Notes: generated from the letters alone by a model not told the origin. A stretch of 55,757 nucleotides of DNA from an uncultured Bacilli bacterium (GCA_934141575.1 CAKPCJ010000005.1:1-55757); one strand, 5' to 3'; numbered from the stretch's first letter, positions 1-7,556 are shown. Made by a program: numbers and translations.

Positions 1-2
1 CA

Positions 3-344
3 TATACAAGTTTAGATGTAATAATGCAAAGATCAGAAGAAATAAAAGATTCTAAGAAGGAGACATATGTAACAGCAGTAGAAGTAGATTTAGGATTACA
101 TGATGATTGTTATATAACAACAGAGGAAACAGTGCCTACTACTGAAGAAACAATTCCAACAACAGAAGAGACAATACCTACTACTGAAGAAATAGACATA
201 CCTGAAGATAAGAAGAATCCACCAACAGGAATGGCATTACCAGTAATTCCAGTAGCGTTATCAGCATCAGCAATACTAGCTACACTTGTATCAAAGAAAA
301 AGAAAGAAAAAGAAGAAGCAAAAGTATATAAGAAAACAAGATAA
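3..344 (+). CDS. C-terminal end of a cell-wall-anchored surface protein (partial, runs off the left edge)
   Basis: The frame is open from base 3 with no start of its own, so this is the 3' end of a longer gene; the internal ATG at 24 has no ribosome site. The visible part has a spacer of near-identical Thr/Glu repeats (TTEETIP units, bases about 115-195), then NPPTG, a hydrophobic stretch of about 20 residues and a Lys/Arg-rich tail. That is the layout of a sortase sorting signal, with NPPTG in place of LPXTG, so the protein is probably exported and linked to the wall. Codons end mostly in A (ACA, GTA, ATA, GCA), unlike the T-ending housekeeping genes but like the pilin-like genes at 14003 and 55522. 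The N-terminal function is outside the window. Confidence 0.75.
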   Translation, partial: YTSLDVIMQRSEEIKDSKKETYVTAVEVDLGLHDDCYITTEETVPTTEETIPTTEETIPTTEEIDIPEDKKNPPTGMALPVIPVALSASAILATLVSKKKKEKEEAKVYKKTR

Positions 345-345
345 T

Positions 346-384
346 GAAAAAGTTCTATATTAAATTAAATATAGAACTTTTTTA
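346..384 (+). terminator. Rho-independent terminator of the surface protein gene
   Basis: A long A/T stem (AAAAAGTTCTATAT paired with ATATAGAACTTTTT) with a short loop and trailing T run lies two bases after the stop codon. It separates this gene from cdsA. Confidence 0.85.
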
Positions 385-412
385 TTTTATATATCCTCTT
401 TTAAAAAGTATT

Positions 413-451
413 TTGCAGTTTCATTTATTGTGATATAATTATGATAGGTGA
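413..451 (+). promoter_or_regulatory. Extended -10 promoter and ribosome site of cdsA
   Basis: TGATATAAT (431-439) is an extended -10. A weak TTGCAG lies at 413-418 with only 15 bases between. AGGTGAT at 445-451 is the ribosome site for ATG 456. The predicted transcription start would fall almost on the ribosome site, giving a very short leader. The in-frame ATG at 441 lies before this site and is not the start. Confidence 0.6.
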
Positions 452-455
452 TAGT

Positions 456-1253
456 ATGTTAAAAAGAACAATAAGCGCGATAGTTTTGTGTGCTATATGT
501 ATTCCAGCATTGATTGTTGGTGGAAATATATTTTCAATATTAGTATTTTTGGTTAGTTTTATGGCTTTATATGAAATAATGGATATAAAGGAAACCAAAA
601 AAAGTTTACCAATTCTTATGAAGGTAGTGGCATATTTAATGCTTGCTGTTATATATGTTATGTCTTTAAATAATTCTGAGTTTGTTATAAGTTATAAAAT
701 AATATCCAGTTTAATACTTTCTATGATGCTACCATTAATTTTTTATAAGCGAGAATCATATAGTATTAATGATGCTATGTATTTAATTGGATTCGTATTT
801 TTAATATCAACTTCGTTTAGTTTAATAGTTTATATTAGGAATATGTCAAATGATTGGCATTATTTGATGTACGTTTTATTAATAGCTATATTTACTGATA
901 CATTTGCATATATTGGTGGAAATTTAATCGGTTCTCATAAATTGATACCTAGTATTTCTCCTAATAAAACAATTGAGGGAACAATTGTTGGTTTGATTGT
1001 AGGAACTTTAATAGCGTCTACTTATTATTATATTACAATAAACGACACTATTAATGTTATATACTTAATTGGATGTACATTATTTTTGAGTGTATTGGGG
1101 CAATTAGGGGATTTGGTGTTTAGTACAATTAAAAGGTATTTTGGCAAAAAGGATTATTCAAACTTAATACCTGGACATGGTGGTATACTTGATAGATTTG
1201 ATAGCTTAATATTTATTGTTTATGGTTTTATATTACTTATTGGAATATTATAG
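456..1253 (+). CDS. cdsA: Phosphatidate cytidylyltransferase (CDP-diacylglycerol synthase)
   Basis: Integral membrane enzyme that makes CDP-diacylglycerol from phosphatidic acid and CTP, the entry to phospholipid synthesis. The 265-aa product has about eight hydrophobic segments. Near the C-terminus it carries the CDP-alcohol transferase signature region: SPNKTIEGTIVG, then GQLGDLVFSTIKRYFGKKDYSNLIPGHGG split around a membrane turn, ending GGILDRFDS. The length is normal for the family. The start was set at ATG 456 because AGGTGAT lies just upstream. rseP follows after 8 bases, and the cdsA-rseP pair is a conserved Firmicutes order, usually with uppS upstream; here uppS is elsewhere (17803). 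Confidence 0.95.
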   Translation: MLKRTISAIVLCAICIPALIVGGNIFSILVFLVSFMALYEIMDIKETKKSLPILMKVVAYLMLAVIYVMSLNNSEFVISYKIISSLILSMMLPLIFYKRESYSINDAMYLIGFVFLISTSFSLIVYIRNMSNDWHYLMYVLLIAIFTDTFAYIGGNLIGSHKLIPSISPNKTIEGTIVGLIVGTLIASTYYYITINDTINVIYLIGCTLFLSVLGQLGDLVFSTIKRYFGKKDYSNLIPGHGGILDRFDSLIFIVYGFILLIGIL

Positions 1254-1261
1254 GAGGAAAT

Positions 1262-2311
1262 ATGACTTTTATTTTAAATATTTTACTTTTTTGTTTTATA
1301 TTAGGTATTTTGGTGTCTGTACATGAGTTTGGACATTTTATATTTGCTAAGAGAGCTGGCATTTATGTATATGAATTTTCTATTGGTATGGGTCCTAAAA
1401 TATTTGGATTTAAGAGGAAAAATGATGAAACCGCTTATTCAATTAGACTTCTTCCAATTGGTGGTTATGTTCATATAGCTGGTGAAGATATTGAAGAAGA
1501 TAAAGATATTCCAGCTGATAAAAAGTTAAATAACAAAACTTTTTGGCAACGTTTTTGGGTTATGGTGGCAGGAGCATTAAATAATTTTATTTTAGCAATT
1601 ATTTTGTTACTTATATATGGTTTTATTTATGGTACACTTGATACAACACCTGTGATTACAAATTTGGTTGAAGGATATCCAGCTTATGAAGTGCTAAATA
1701 GTGGTGATCAAATACTTGAAATAAATGGCAAAAAAACTTCTACATGGGATGACGTATTATTTGATTTGCAAATTATTAATAATAATAAAGATATAAATAT
1801 TAAGGTAAAGGATTCTAATGGAACAATTAAAACAGTTACAGTAAAACCAAAGGCTGTTGAAGTTGATGGAACAACGTATTATAAGCTTGGAATAGCAAGC
1901 CCTACAGAAAGACATAAGGGTTTTGTAAGAACGATTAAGTATACATTTATTAAATTTGGTTCATCTATAAAAACTATGTTTAGAACATTGGGATGTTTAT
2001 TTACTGGAAAAATTGGACTTAATTCCTTATCAGGTCCTGTTGGAATTTATAATGTTGTTGGTGAACAATCTAAGTATGGACTTGGTAATATTTTGAATTT
2101 AATTATATTACTTAGTATTAATGTTGGATTTATAAATCTTATTCCATTTCCAGCATTTGATGGTGGCAAGGTTTTGTTCTTGTTGATTGAAAAAATAAGG
2201 AGAAAACCAGTAAGCCCTAAAGTTGAAAATACTATTCATTCGATTGGATTTGTTATATTAATGATGTTAATGCTTGTTATTACTGTAAATGATATATTTA
2301 AAATATTTTAG
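1262..2311 (+). CDS. rseP: Site-2 intramembrane zinc metalloprotease RseP/RasP
   Basis: Membrane-embedded M50 protease that cuts transmembrane segments such as anti-sigma factors and signal peptide remnants. HEFGH at residues 21-25 lies in the first membrane segment and supplies the zinc ligands. A central PDZ-like domain (about residues 125-200) contains GDQILEINGK. The second active-site motif NLIPFPAFDGGK lies in the penultimate membrane segment, with the Asp as third ligand. The 349-aa length is close to other family members. GGAGG lies upstream of ATG 1262. It is co-transcribed with cdsA; the substrate cannot be told from sequence. Confidence 0.95.
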   Translation: MTFILNILLFCFILGILVSVHEFGHFIFAKRAGIYVYEFSIGMGPKIFGFKRKNDETAYSIRLLPIGGYVHIAGEDIEEDKDIPADKKLNNKTFWQRFWVMVAGALNNFILAIILLLIYGFIYGTLDTTPVITNLVEGYPAYEVLNSGDQILEINGKKTSTWDDVLFDLQIINNNKDINIKVKDSNGTIKTVTVKPKAVEVDGTTYYKLGIASPTERHKGFVRTIKYTFIKFGSSIKTMFRTLGCLFTGKIGLNSLSGPVGIYNVVGEQSKYGLGNILNLIILLSINVGFINLIPFPAFDGGKVLFLLIEKIRRKPVSPKVENTIHSIGFVILMMLMLVITVNDIFKIF

Positions 2312-2320
2312 GAGGATATA

Positions 2321-2638
2321 ATGAATCAAACAATACTAGATAGCTGTATAAATTTTGATAGTATAGTTAATTATGCGTTTGATAATGATGATATATATTC
2401 AGAACAGCTTATAGATTATTATAAAAGTATTGTTTTAAAAACACAAAAATTAACTGAAAATAAATTAGCAAAAATTAAAGAATTTGATTCTATTATGTAT
2501 AGATATATAAATGATTATAAATTTAGGAAACAGTTTAAATCTGATATTAAAAGATTTAAAGTTGAAAGGATAATAGAGTTTGCTGATAAATATTATGAAC
2601 ATTCTATTAAGAGTTTTGAAAGCACAATATGGATATAG
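2321..2638 (+). CDS. Small hypothetical cytoplasmic protein downstream of rseP
   Basis: I do not recognise this 105-aa protein. It is charged and predicted mainly helical (many Lys, Asp, Ile, Tyr), with no signal peptide, membrane segment or cysteine pattern. GGAGG stands 6 bases before ATG 2321, and only 9 bases separate it from rseP, so it is translated from the cdsA-rseP transcript. Its stop codon lies inside the loop of the operon terminator, which marks it as the last gene of that unit. A role with rseP is possible but rests on position only. Confidence 0.7.
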   Translation: MNQTILDSCINFDSIVNYAFDNDDIYSEQLIDYYKSIVLKTQKLTENKLAKIKEFDSIMYRYINDYKFRKQFKSDIKRFKVERIIEFADKYYEHSIKSFESTIWI

Positions 2639-2651
2639 TTGTGCTTTTTTT
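2621..2651 (+). terminator. Rho-independent terminator overlapping the end of the 2321 gene
   Basis: AGCACAA (2621-2627) pairs with TTGTGCT (2639-2645) and is followed by a T run. The stop codon of the upstream gene sits in the loop. Confidence 0.8.
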
Positions 2652-2681
2652 ATTTTGTGAATAAAATATATAGGTGAATAT

Positions 2682-3344
2682 ATGAAAATAATAGCTCATA
2701 GAGGTTTACATAATAATCTTGTTTGCGAAAATACGTTTGTTTCTATTAAACGGGCTTTTAATAATAAGAACTTTGTTGGAGTAGAATTAGATGTAAGAAT
2801 GACAAAGGATAAACATATTGTTGTTATACATGATAGTACTATTAACCGAACTAGCGATTCTACTGGCTTGGTTAAAAATATGACTCTTTCAGAATTAAAA
2901 AAAATTAATTTTGGAAGTAAAAACTATTATCAAACGATTCCAACCCTTGATGGAATTTTAAACCTTATAAATACAAATAAAATATTTTTAATTGAGTTAA
3001 AAGATAAAGATTCTATATTTATATCTCAGTTTATAAATATTATAGAAAGACATAAAGATAAAAATATTTATGTAATGAGTTTTAATGAGAATGCAATTGA
3101 TGAAATAGATTTTAAATATAAAGGTATTATAAAATTTAAACTTTTGTCTAATTCAATAATAGGTAAATACAAATTTTTTACTTTATATTACAAATTCATT
3201 AATATAAATACTATCAAATTACTTATTAAAAGAAGAAAAAAGGTTTTTATATGGACTATAAATTATAAAAATAAATTAATTTTGATTAAGAAGTTAGGCA
3301 AATATTACAATAAGTGTTATCTAATATCGGATGAATTATTATAA
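2682..3344 (+). CDS. Glycerophosphodiester phosphodiesterase
   Basis: Cytoplasmic GDPD-family enzyme, expected to cut glycerophosphodiesters to glycerol-3-phosphate and an alcohol. The N-terminus has the family signature AHRGLHNN, then ENT, then VELDVRMTKDKHIVVIHD with the metal-binding Glu/Asp and catalytic His residues (His at residues 5 and about 45). LIELK further on supplies another acidic ligand. At 220 aa it is slightly short (usual about 240-250), with a weak C-terminal half. AGGTGA precedes ATG 2682. There is no signal peptide, so it probably acts on recycled lipid head groups or imported diesters, which fits the neighbouring lipid gene cdsA. Confidence 0.9.
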   Translation: MKIIAHRGLHNNLVCENTFVSIKRAFNNKNFVGVELDVRMTKDKHIVVIHDSTINRTSDSTGLVKNMTLSELKKINFGSKNYYQTIPTLDGILNLINTNKIFLIELKDKDSIFISQFINIIERHKDKNIYVMSFNENAIDEIDFKYKGIIKFKLLSNSIIGKYKFFTLYYKFININTIKLLIKRRKKVFIWTINYKNKLILIKKLGKYYNKCYLISDELL

Positions 3345-3348
3345 ATAG

Positions 3349-3377
3349 ATGACAAAAACCGTAATTTTGTGTATAAT
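3349..3377 (+). promoter_or_regulatory. Sigma-A type promoter of the lipoprotein pair
   Basis: ATGACA (3349-3354) and TATAAT (3372-3377) are separated by exactly 17 bases. AGGAGG (3387-3392) then serves ATG 3397. The open frame that begins at 3349 is the promoter being read as codons. Confidence 0.75.
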
Positions 3378-3396
3378 GTTTTTATTAGGAGGATGT

Positions 3397-3894
3397 ATGA
3401 AAAAATTATTTTTGTTCATGTGTGTACTTTCTGCTTTATTTTGTACTTCATGTAAAAATAATAATGAATCAAAACCTAATACGACCGATAGTTCTGATAA
3501 ATTTGCAGGAAAAAGTGGAAAATATACGTGTGTTTTGGAAACTAAAACTCAAACATTTTCTTTTAAGGGTACTTATAATATAACTTATATTGACGGTTAT
3601 GTTACAAAAACTTATACTAGAGAAGTTATGAACTTATCTGATTCTGATTCACTTGATGCGTATGAGGAAACTTTGAAAAAAGAATATTCTGTATATGATA
3701 GTATTGATAATTATGAATATTCTATTTCTAAATCTGATGGTAAAATAATCAATAATACGTTTATTGATTATGAAAATATCGATCTTGTTAAACTTTCAGA
3801 AATATCAAATGAAGAGGTTACACATGATGATTTGAAAATGTCTATGGTATTAGCATCTTATAAGGTTATGGGTGCAAAATGTAGTGAGGAATAG
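3397..3894 (+). CDS. YehR-like (DUF1307-type) lipoprotein, first of a tandem pair
   Basis: Exported lipoprotein of unknown function. Start taken at ATG 3397 after AGGAGG. The product then begins MKKLFLFMCVLSALFCTSC, a lipoprotein signal peptide with the lipidated Cys at about residue 19. A longer in-frame start at 3349 would destroy the signal. The mature part has YNITYIDGYV, an acidic middle and a C-terminal KVMGAKCSEE. These features align with the next gene (YNITYDKNQN, KALGITCEES), including a conserved Cys near the end, so the two arose by duplication. The assignment to YehR/DUF1307 is from overall pattern and should be taken as likely rather than certain. Confidence 0.75.
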   Translation: MKKLFLFMCVLSALFCTSCKNNNESKPNTTDSSDKFAGKSGKYTCVLETKTQTFSFKGTYNITYIDGYVTKTYTREVMNLSDSDSLDAYEETLKKEYSVYDSIDNYEYSISKSDGKIINNTFIDYENIDLVKLSEISNEEVTHDDLKMSMVLASYKVMGAKCSEE

Positions 3895-3903
3895 GAGAAG
3901 AAT

Positions 3904-4359
3904 ATGAAAAAGAAAAATTTATTGTTTATTGCTTTAATTGGTGTATTATTTGTCACAGGATGTAATAAGACTACAAAATGTAGTACTACTATTGATAATG
4001 GAAATTATAAAGTTGTATCTGAATATAATATAACATATGATAAAAATCAAAATGTTGTATCCATTGATACCAACGAAGTAGTTACTTCAGATGATGAAAC
4101 AATATTGGATTATATTGAATCATCTGTTAATTCTAGTTTTGAAAAGTATAAGGATTTAAAATACTATAATTTTAATCTTAAGAGAGAAAAGGGAAAATTA
4201 AGTGAAACTATTAAAGTTAATTATTCAAAGCTAGATATCGATAAGTTTATAGCTATTGATAATAGTGTTGAATCAATGTTTAGTAATGGTAAATTAAAAT
4301 ATGATACTATTATAAATACATATAAGGCTTTGGGAATAACTTGTGAGGAAAGTAAATAA
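3904..4359 (+). CDS. YehR-like (DUF1307-type) lipoprotein, second of a tandem pair
   Basis: A 151-aa lipoprotein paralogous to the gene ending 9 bases upstream. The signal peptide ends VTGC, a clean lipobox with the modified Cys at about residue 20. The mature domain shares the YNITY strand, the acidic stretch, the KYKDLKYYNF-like region and the C-terminal KALGITCEES with its neighbour. AGGAG precedes ATG 3904. A short hairpin follows the stop codon, but murC may still be reached by read-through. Function is unknown; related proteins are surface-exposed. Confidence 0.75.
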   Translation: MKKKNLLFIALIGVLFVTGCNKTTKCSTTIDNGNYKVVSEYNITYDKNQNVVSIDTNEVVTSDDETILDYIESSVNSSFEKYKDLKYYNFNLKREKGKLSETIKVNYSKLDIDKFIAIDNSVESMFSNGKLKYDTIINTYKALGITCEESK

Positions 4360-4380
4360 GAGAGGTTAACTCTCTTTGTT
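4358..4380 (+). terminator. Short hairpin between the lipoproteins and murC
   Basis: AAGAGAG pairs with CTCTCTT across a 5-base loop (4358-4376), followed by the weak T tract TGTTT. It may act as a partial terminator before murC. Confidence 0.45.
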
Positions 4381-4395
4381 TATATGGAGGTTTTT

Positions 4396-5706
4396 ATGAA
4401 ATATTATTGTTTAGGAATAAAAGGTGCTGGCATGAGTACACTTGCTAATATACTATATGATTTAGGAAATGAAGTAATTGGTTATGACGACGTAAAAGAA
4501 TATAAATTTACATGTGAAGGTCTTGAAAAACGAGGTATTAAGATTTATTCAGATAATAGTCATGATATACCAAAAGATGCTATTGTCACATATTCTGTTG
4601 CACTTAGCCAGGAGCATAAAGAATTAGTTAGAGTGCGTGAACTAGGACTAAAGGTTAAGAAATATAATGAAATAATTGGAGATTTAACTAGGCAATTTAA
4701 AACTATATCTGTATGTGGTGCTCATGGAAAAACCACAACTAGTAAACTAATAACGCATGTATTAAATAATATATATGGTGTTTCATATTTCATAGGTGAT
4801 GGTACAGGTGTAGCTAGTAAAAATAGTGATATATTTGTACTTGAATCCGATGAATTTAATCGTCACTTTTTAACATATAGTCCAAAATATACAATAATTA
4901 CAAATATAGAACTTGAACATACTGAGATATATAGAGATATAGAAGATATTATAGAGACATTTACTAAATTTGCTAATGAAAATACAAGTGATTTAATAAT
5001 AGCGTGTGGGGATAATTCAAATATTAGAAAAATAAAATTTAATAAAAAAACATTGTATTATGGTTTTAATGATAATAATGATATAATTGCTAAAAATGTT
5101 GTATTAGATGATAAGGGTGCAAATTTTGATGTGTATATGAATGGAAGTTTATATGGTCATTTTGAGTTACCTTTATATGGTAGACATATGGTTTTAAATG
5201 CGTTAGCATGCATTGCAATATGTGATTATGAAGGTGTTTCTTATGAAGATATTTTTAAAAACCTTAAAACTTTTAAAAATGCAAAAAGACGTTTTGCAGA
5301 GAGTAAGGTTTTAGATAACATTGTAATTGATGATTATGCTCATCATCCAACTGAAATAAAAGTTACATTGGAGGCTGTTAGACAAAAATATCCGGATAAG
5401 GAGTTAGTAGCAGTTTTTAAACCAAATACTTATTCTAGAACAGCAGCGTTTCCTAAGGAATTTGGAGAGGCTTTAAATATAGCAGATAAAGTTTATTTAA
5501 CAGAAATTGATTGTAATAGGGAAAAGGCAGAAGATTATCCTGGTATTTCTTCTAATTCAATATTAGTTAATTTAAAAAATGGAGAAATGATTGATGAGGA
5601 TTCAGTTTCAAAGCTTCTTTGTCATAAAAATTCTGTAATATGCTTTATGAGCTGTGCTTCTATTGCTCATTTAAAAGAAAAATTTGAAGAATTAAAAAAG
5701 GCTTAA
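4396..5706 (+). CDS. murC: UDP-N-acetylmuramate--L-alanine ligase
   Basis: Cytoplasmic ATP-dependent ligase that adds the first amino acid of the peptidoglycan stem peptide to UDP-MurNAc. The N-terminal Rossmann domain begins with the GIKGAGMS loop. The central Mur ligase ATP site is GAHGKTTTS (about residue 113). The C-terminal domain has DYAHHPTEI and FKPNTYSR. At 436 aa from ATG 4396 it is normal length. That start was chosen because TGGAGG (4385-4390) is its ribosome site, whereas the ATG at 4384 lies inside that site. Its presence shows that the organism makes peptidoglycan. The gene ends in a terminator shared with sspI on the other strand. Confidence 0.93.
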   Translation: MKYYCLGIKGAGMSTLANILYDLGNEVIGYDDVKEYKFTCEGLEKRGIKIYSDNSHDIPKDAIVTYSVALSQEHKELVRVRELGLKVKKYNEIIGDLTRQFKTISVCGAHGKTTTSKLITHVLNNIYGVSYFIGDGTGVASKNSDIFVLESDEFNRHFLTYSPKYTIITNIELEHTEIYRDIEDIIETFTKFANENTSDLIIACGDNSNIRKIKFNKKTLYYGFNDNNDIIAKNVVLDDKGANFDVYMNGSLYGHFELPLYGRHMVLNALACIAICDYEGVSYEDIFKNLKTFKNAKRRFAESKVLDNIVIDDYAHHPTEIKVTLEAVRQKYPDKELVAVFKPNTYSRTAAFPKEFGEALNIADKVYLTEIDCNREKAEDYPGISSNSILVNLKNGEMIDEDSVSKLLCHKNSVICFMSCASIAHLKEKFEELKKA

Positions 5707-5724
5707 ATAGCCTTTTATTCTTTT
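5694..5724. terminator. Bidirectional terminator between murC and sspI
   Basis: AAAAAGGCT pairs with AGCCTTTTA around TAAAT, with T-rich sequence after it on the plus strand and A-rich sequence before it. It contains the murC stop codon and reaches the sspI stop, so it can serve both converging genes. Confidence 0.7.
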
Positions 5725-5930
5725 TTTAGTCCCTTATAAATTATTTCTTTTATATTATTTTTTTGATCAGCATTACTGTTATTCCAAAGTATTTCAAATA
5801 GAACTCCTAATCCCGGTAAGGTTAGTTCTTCGTGTTCGTTAATTGAATCTTCAATGGCATCATTCAATCCATTTATGTCTTCATCTTTAAAATTGTTTAC
5901 TATATATTCTCTAATTCCCAATTGAATCAA
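5715..5930 (-). CDS. sspI: Small acid-soluble spore protein SspI-like
   Basis: The 71-aa product carries LPGLGVLFEILWNN, which closely matches the hallmark of SspI, a minor spore-core protein of Bacillus (there LPGLGVLFEVIW). The N-terminal LGIREYIVNN aligns with the LNLRHAVIAN region of Bacillus SspI. Length is also as expected (about 70 aa). There is no ATG; the start is TTG at 5930, or TTG at 5921, which sits 9 bases from AAAGGA (5931-5936) and is better spaced. The gene stands alone between murC and a divergent pilin-like gene. In Bacillus the gene is expressed in the forespore; whether this organism sporulates cannot be decided from this window. Confidence 0.8.
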   Translation of the reverse strand: MIQLGIREYIVNNFKDEDINGLNDAIEDSINEHEELTLPGLGVLFEILWNNSNADQKNNIKEIIYKGLKKE

Positions 5931-6072
5931 TCCTTTCTAGAATTATCATGTATAAAATCTATCAATTTATACTAAAAATATATATAGGTTTACAAAAATA
6001 ATATGTTTGTTTACAAATAATGTTTACTTTGATTTTTGTTTGTAGTATTCTTAAGGTACGGGAGTGAGTAAT

Positions 6073-6477
6073 ATGAAAAGTAAAGGTTTTACATTAGTAG
6101 AATTGTTAGCGGTTTTGGTTATATTAGGTATTATTTTAACAATTGTTACTACTAGTGTTTTTAGAATATTAGAGGATTCTAAAGATAGTGCTTATGATTC
6201 TCAACTAGAAATGATTAAATCATCTGTTAAAGAATATGTATCAGATAATAAGAGAACATTATTTGAAGATAAAGATGCTATATGCGTAAGTATATCTGAC
6301 TTATACGTTGAAAAATATATAAATGAAATACCTGATGATCCTAGGGAAAGTGATGGAACAAAGTTAAGCGAGTTTTTAGGATATGCTGTAGTTAGAAATG
6401 AAAAGTCGTTTGAGTATATCTTAATTCAAAATGTTACTGATACTGATAATGAAAATGTAAAAAAATATTGTAAGTAA
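6073..6477 (+). CDS. Type IV pilin-like / competence pseudopilin-like protein
   Basis: The 134-aa product begins MKSKGFTLVELLAVLVILGI, a class III prepilin signal: a short basic leader, cleavage expected after Gly, Glu at +5 of the mature protein, and a hydrophobic helix for pilus assembly. Two cysteines (ICVS and the penultimate KYCK) could form a disulfide in the small C-terminal domain. The start was set at ATG 6073 because GGGAG lies 8 bases upstream; the GTG at 6064 is inside that site. Codons are of the host T-ending style, unlike the pilin-like genes at 14003 and 55522. No assembly ATPase or prepilin peptidase lies nearby. Confidence 0.85.
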   Translation: MKSKGFTLVELLAVLVILGIILTIVTTSVFRILEDSKDSAYDSQLEMIKSSVKEYVSDNKRTLFEDKDAICVSISDLYVEKYINEIPDDPRESDGTKLSEFLGYAVVRNEKSFEYILIQNVTDTDNENVKKYCK

Positions 6478-6506
6478 TTATGAATTTATTTCATAATTTT
6501 TTTTAT
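6476..6506 (+). terminator. Rho-independent terminator after the pilin-like gene
   Basis: AATTATGAA (6476-6484) pairs perfectly with TTCATAATT (6490-6498) and an eight-T run follows. The stop codon overlaps the stem. Confidence 0.85.
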
Positions 6507-6533
6507 TTTGTAAATAATATTTTAGGTGATATT

Positions 6534-7313
6534 ATGAATATATTAATTACAGGTGCTGCCTCAGGAATAGCGTTTTCTACTATGAAAAAAATTAATGACT
6601 CTGATAAACTTTATTTAACTGTACATAGTAAAAATCAGATAAAAAGACTAAAAGAAAAATTTAAAGATAGAGATAACGTAGAAATATTTAAGCTAGATGT
6701 TACTAATGCTTGGGATAGGAGAAAGGTAAAAAGACTAGATATTGATGTGTTTATAAGCAATGCTGCAATAGGTGAAGGAGGAAGTGTTATTGACATTGAT
6801 TTTGATAGGGTTAGGGAAAATTATGAAGTTAATGTTTTTTCAAACTTTGAACTTATTCAGCTTGTTCTTTCAGATATGATAAAAAAAGATAGTGGTAGAA
6901 TAATAATTATGTCTTCTTTAGCAAGTCAAATTATTTTACCATTTCTCGGCTCATATACTTCTAGTAAGTCAAGTATTTCAACACTAGGTTTAACACTACA
7001 AAAAGAAGTGAGAAAGGTAAGCAATAATATATATATTTCTGTAGTTGAACCCGGTTGTTATCACACTGGATTTAATCAAGTTATGTTAAATAATAAATAT
7101 TATTATATGGATAAATATTCTGTATTTTATAATAAAATAGATGAGATTTATAAGAAAGAAAACTTTATATTTAAGATGATTGAAAGAAAAAATTTAAGAA
7201 CCGTTACAAGTAAGCTAATTGATATTATTTATTGTGATGAACCTAAACCTTTATATAGGGTACCGGTTGATCAATCTTTATTTACGAAATTATATATGTT
7301 ATTTAAAAGATAA
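6534..7313 (+). CDS. Short-chain dehydrogenase/reductase family oxidoreductase
   Basis: NAD(P)-dependent SDR enzyme, substrate unknown. The Rossmann fold starts at ITGAASGIA (TGxxxGI-type nucleotide loop, residues 5-13), followed by SNAAIG (about residue 79), the serine region IIIMSSLAS and the catalytic Tyr141-x3-Lys145 (YTSSK). PGCYHTGF is the usual PG motif after the active site. At 259 aa it is normal for a classical SDR. The start at ATG 6534 follows AGGTGAT; the longer frame from 6480 reads through the preceding terminator and is rejected. Confidence 0.88.
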   Translation: MNILITGAASGIAFSTMKKINDSDKLYLTVHSKNQIKRLKEKFKDRDNVEIFKLDVTNAWDRRKVKRLDIDVFISNAAIGEGGSVIDIDFDRVRENYEVNVFSNFELIQLVLSDMIKKDSGRIIIMSSLASQIILPFLGSYTSSKSSISTLGLTLQKEVRKVSNNIYISVVEPGCYHTGFNQVMLNNKYYYMDKYSVFYNKIDEIYKKENFIFKMIERKNLRTVTSKLIDIIYCDEPKPLYRVPVDQSLFTKLYMLFKR

Positions 7314-7335
7314 TTAAAAAATTTTTCTATAACAC

Positions 7336-7364
7336 TTGCCAAAGTCAATCAAATATGTTATTAT
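7336..7364 (+). promoter_or_regulatory. Promoter of tRNA-Met
   Basis: TTGCCA (7336-7341), a 17-base spacer, then TATTAT (7359-7364) with TGT before it. The predicted start lies about 10 bases before the tRNA. Confidence 0.7.
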
Positions 7365-7380
7365 CATATTGCTTGTTTAT

Positions 7381-7457
7381 GGCGGTGTAGCTCAGTTGGC
7401 TAGAGCACTCGGTTCATACCCGATAGGTCGGGGGTTCAAATCCCTCCGCCGCTACCA
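7381..7457 (+). tRNA. tRNA-Met (anticodon CAT, elongator type)
   Basis: A complete cloverleaf can be drawn: acceptor GGCGGTG/CGCCGCT, D arm GCTC...GAGC, anticodon loop TTCATAC, T arm GGGGGTTCAAATCCCTC and encoded CCA. The acceptor and flanks match the Bacillus elongator tRNA-Met pattern. It does not have the initiator's mismatched first pair, although the first pair here is a G-U. A CAT anticodon could also be a lysidine-modified tRNA-Ile, which is less likely given the match. Confidence 0.92.
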
Positions 7458-7494
7458 TTAAGAATGTGTACTCAAATTTTTGAGTTTAATGAAT

Positions 7495-7523
7495 AACTAA
7501 TTCAAATTGGAATTAGTTTTTTT
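7495..7523 (+). terminator. Rho-independent terminator downstream of tRNA-Met
   Basis: AACTAATTC (7495-7503) pairs with GAATTAGTT (7510-7518) and a T run follows. A second small hairpin (ACTCAAA/TTTGAGT) lies just before it. Confidence 0.8.
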
Positions 7524-7556
7524 ATTGCAAAATTATTTTTTATAGGTGTTTTAAAA

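Noticed and set aside
115..195. A/C-rich repeat, considered as a CRISPR or microsatellite
   Set aside because: The repeats are coding (TTEETIP units) and imperfect in DNA; there are no spacers.
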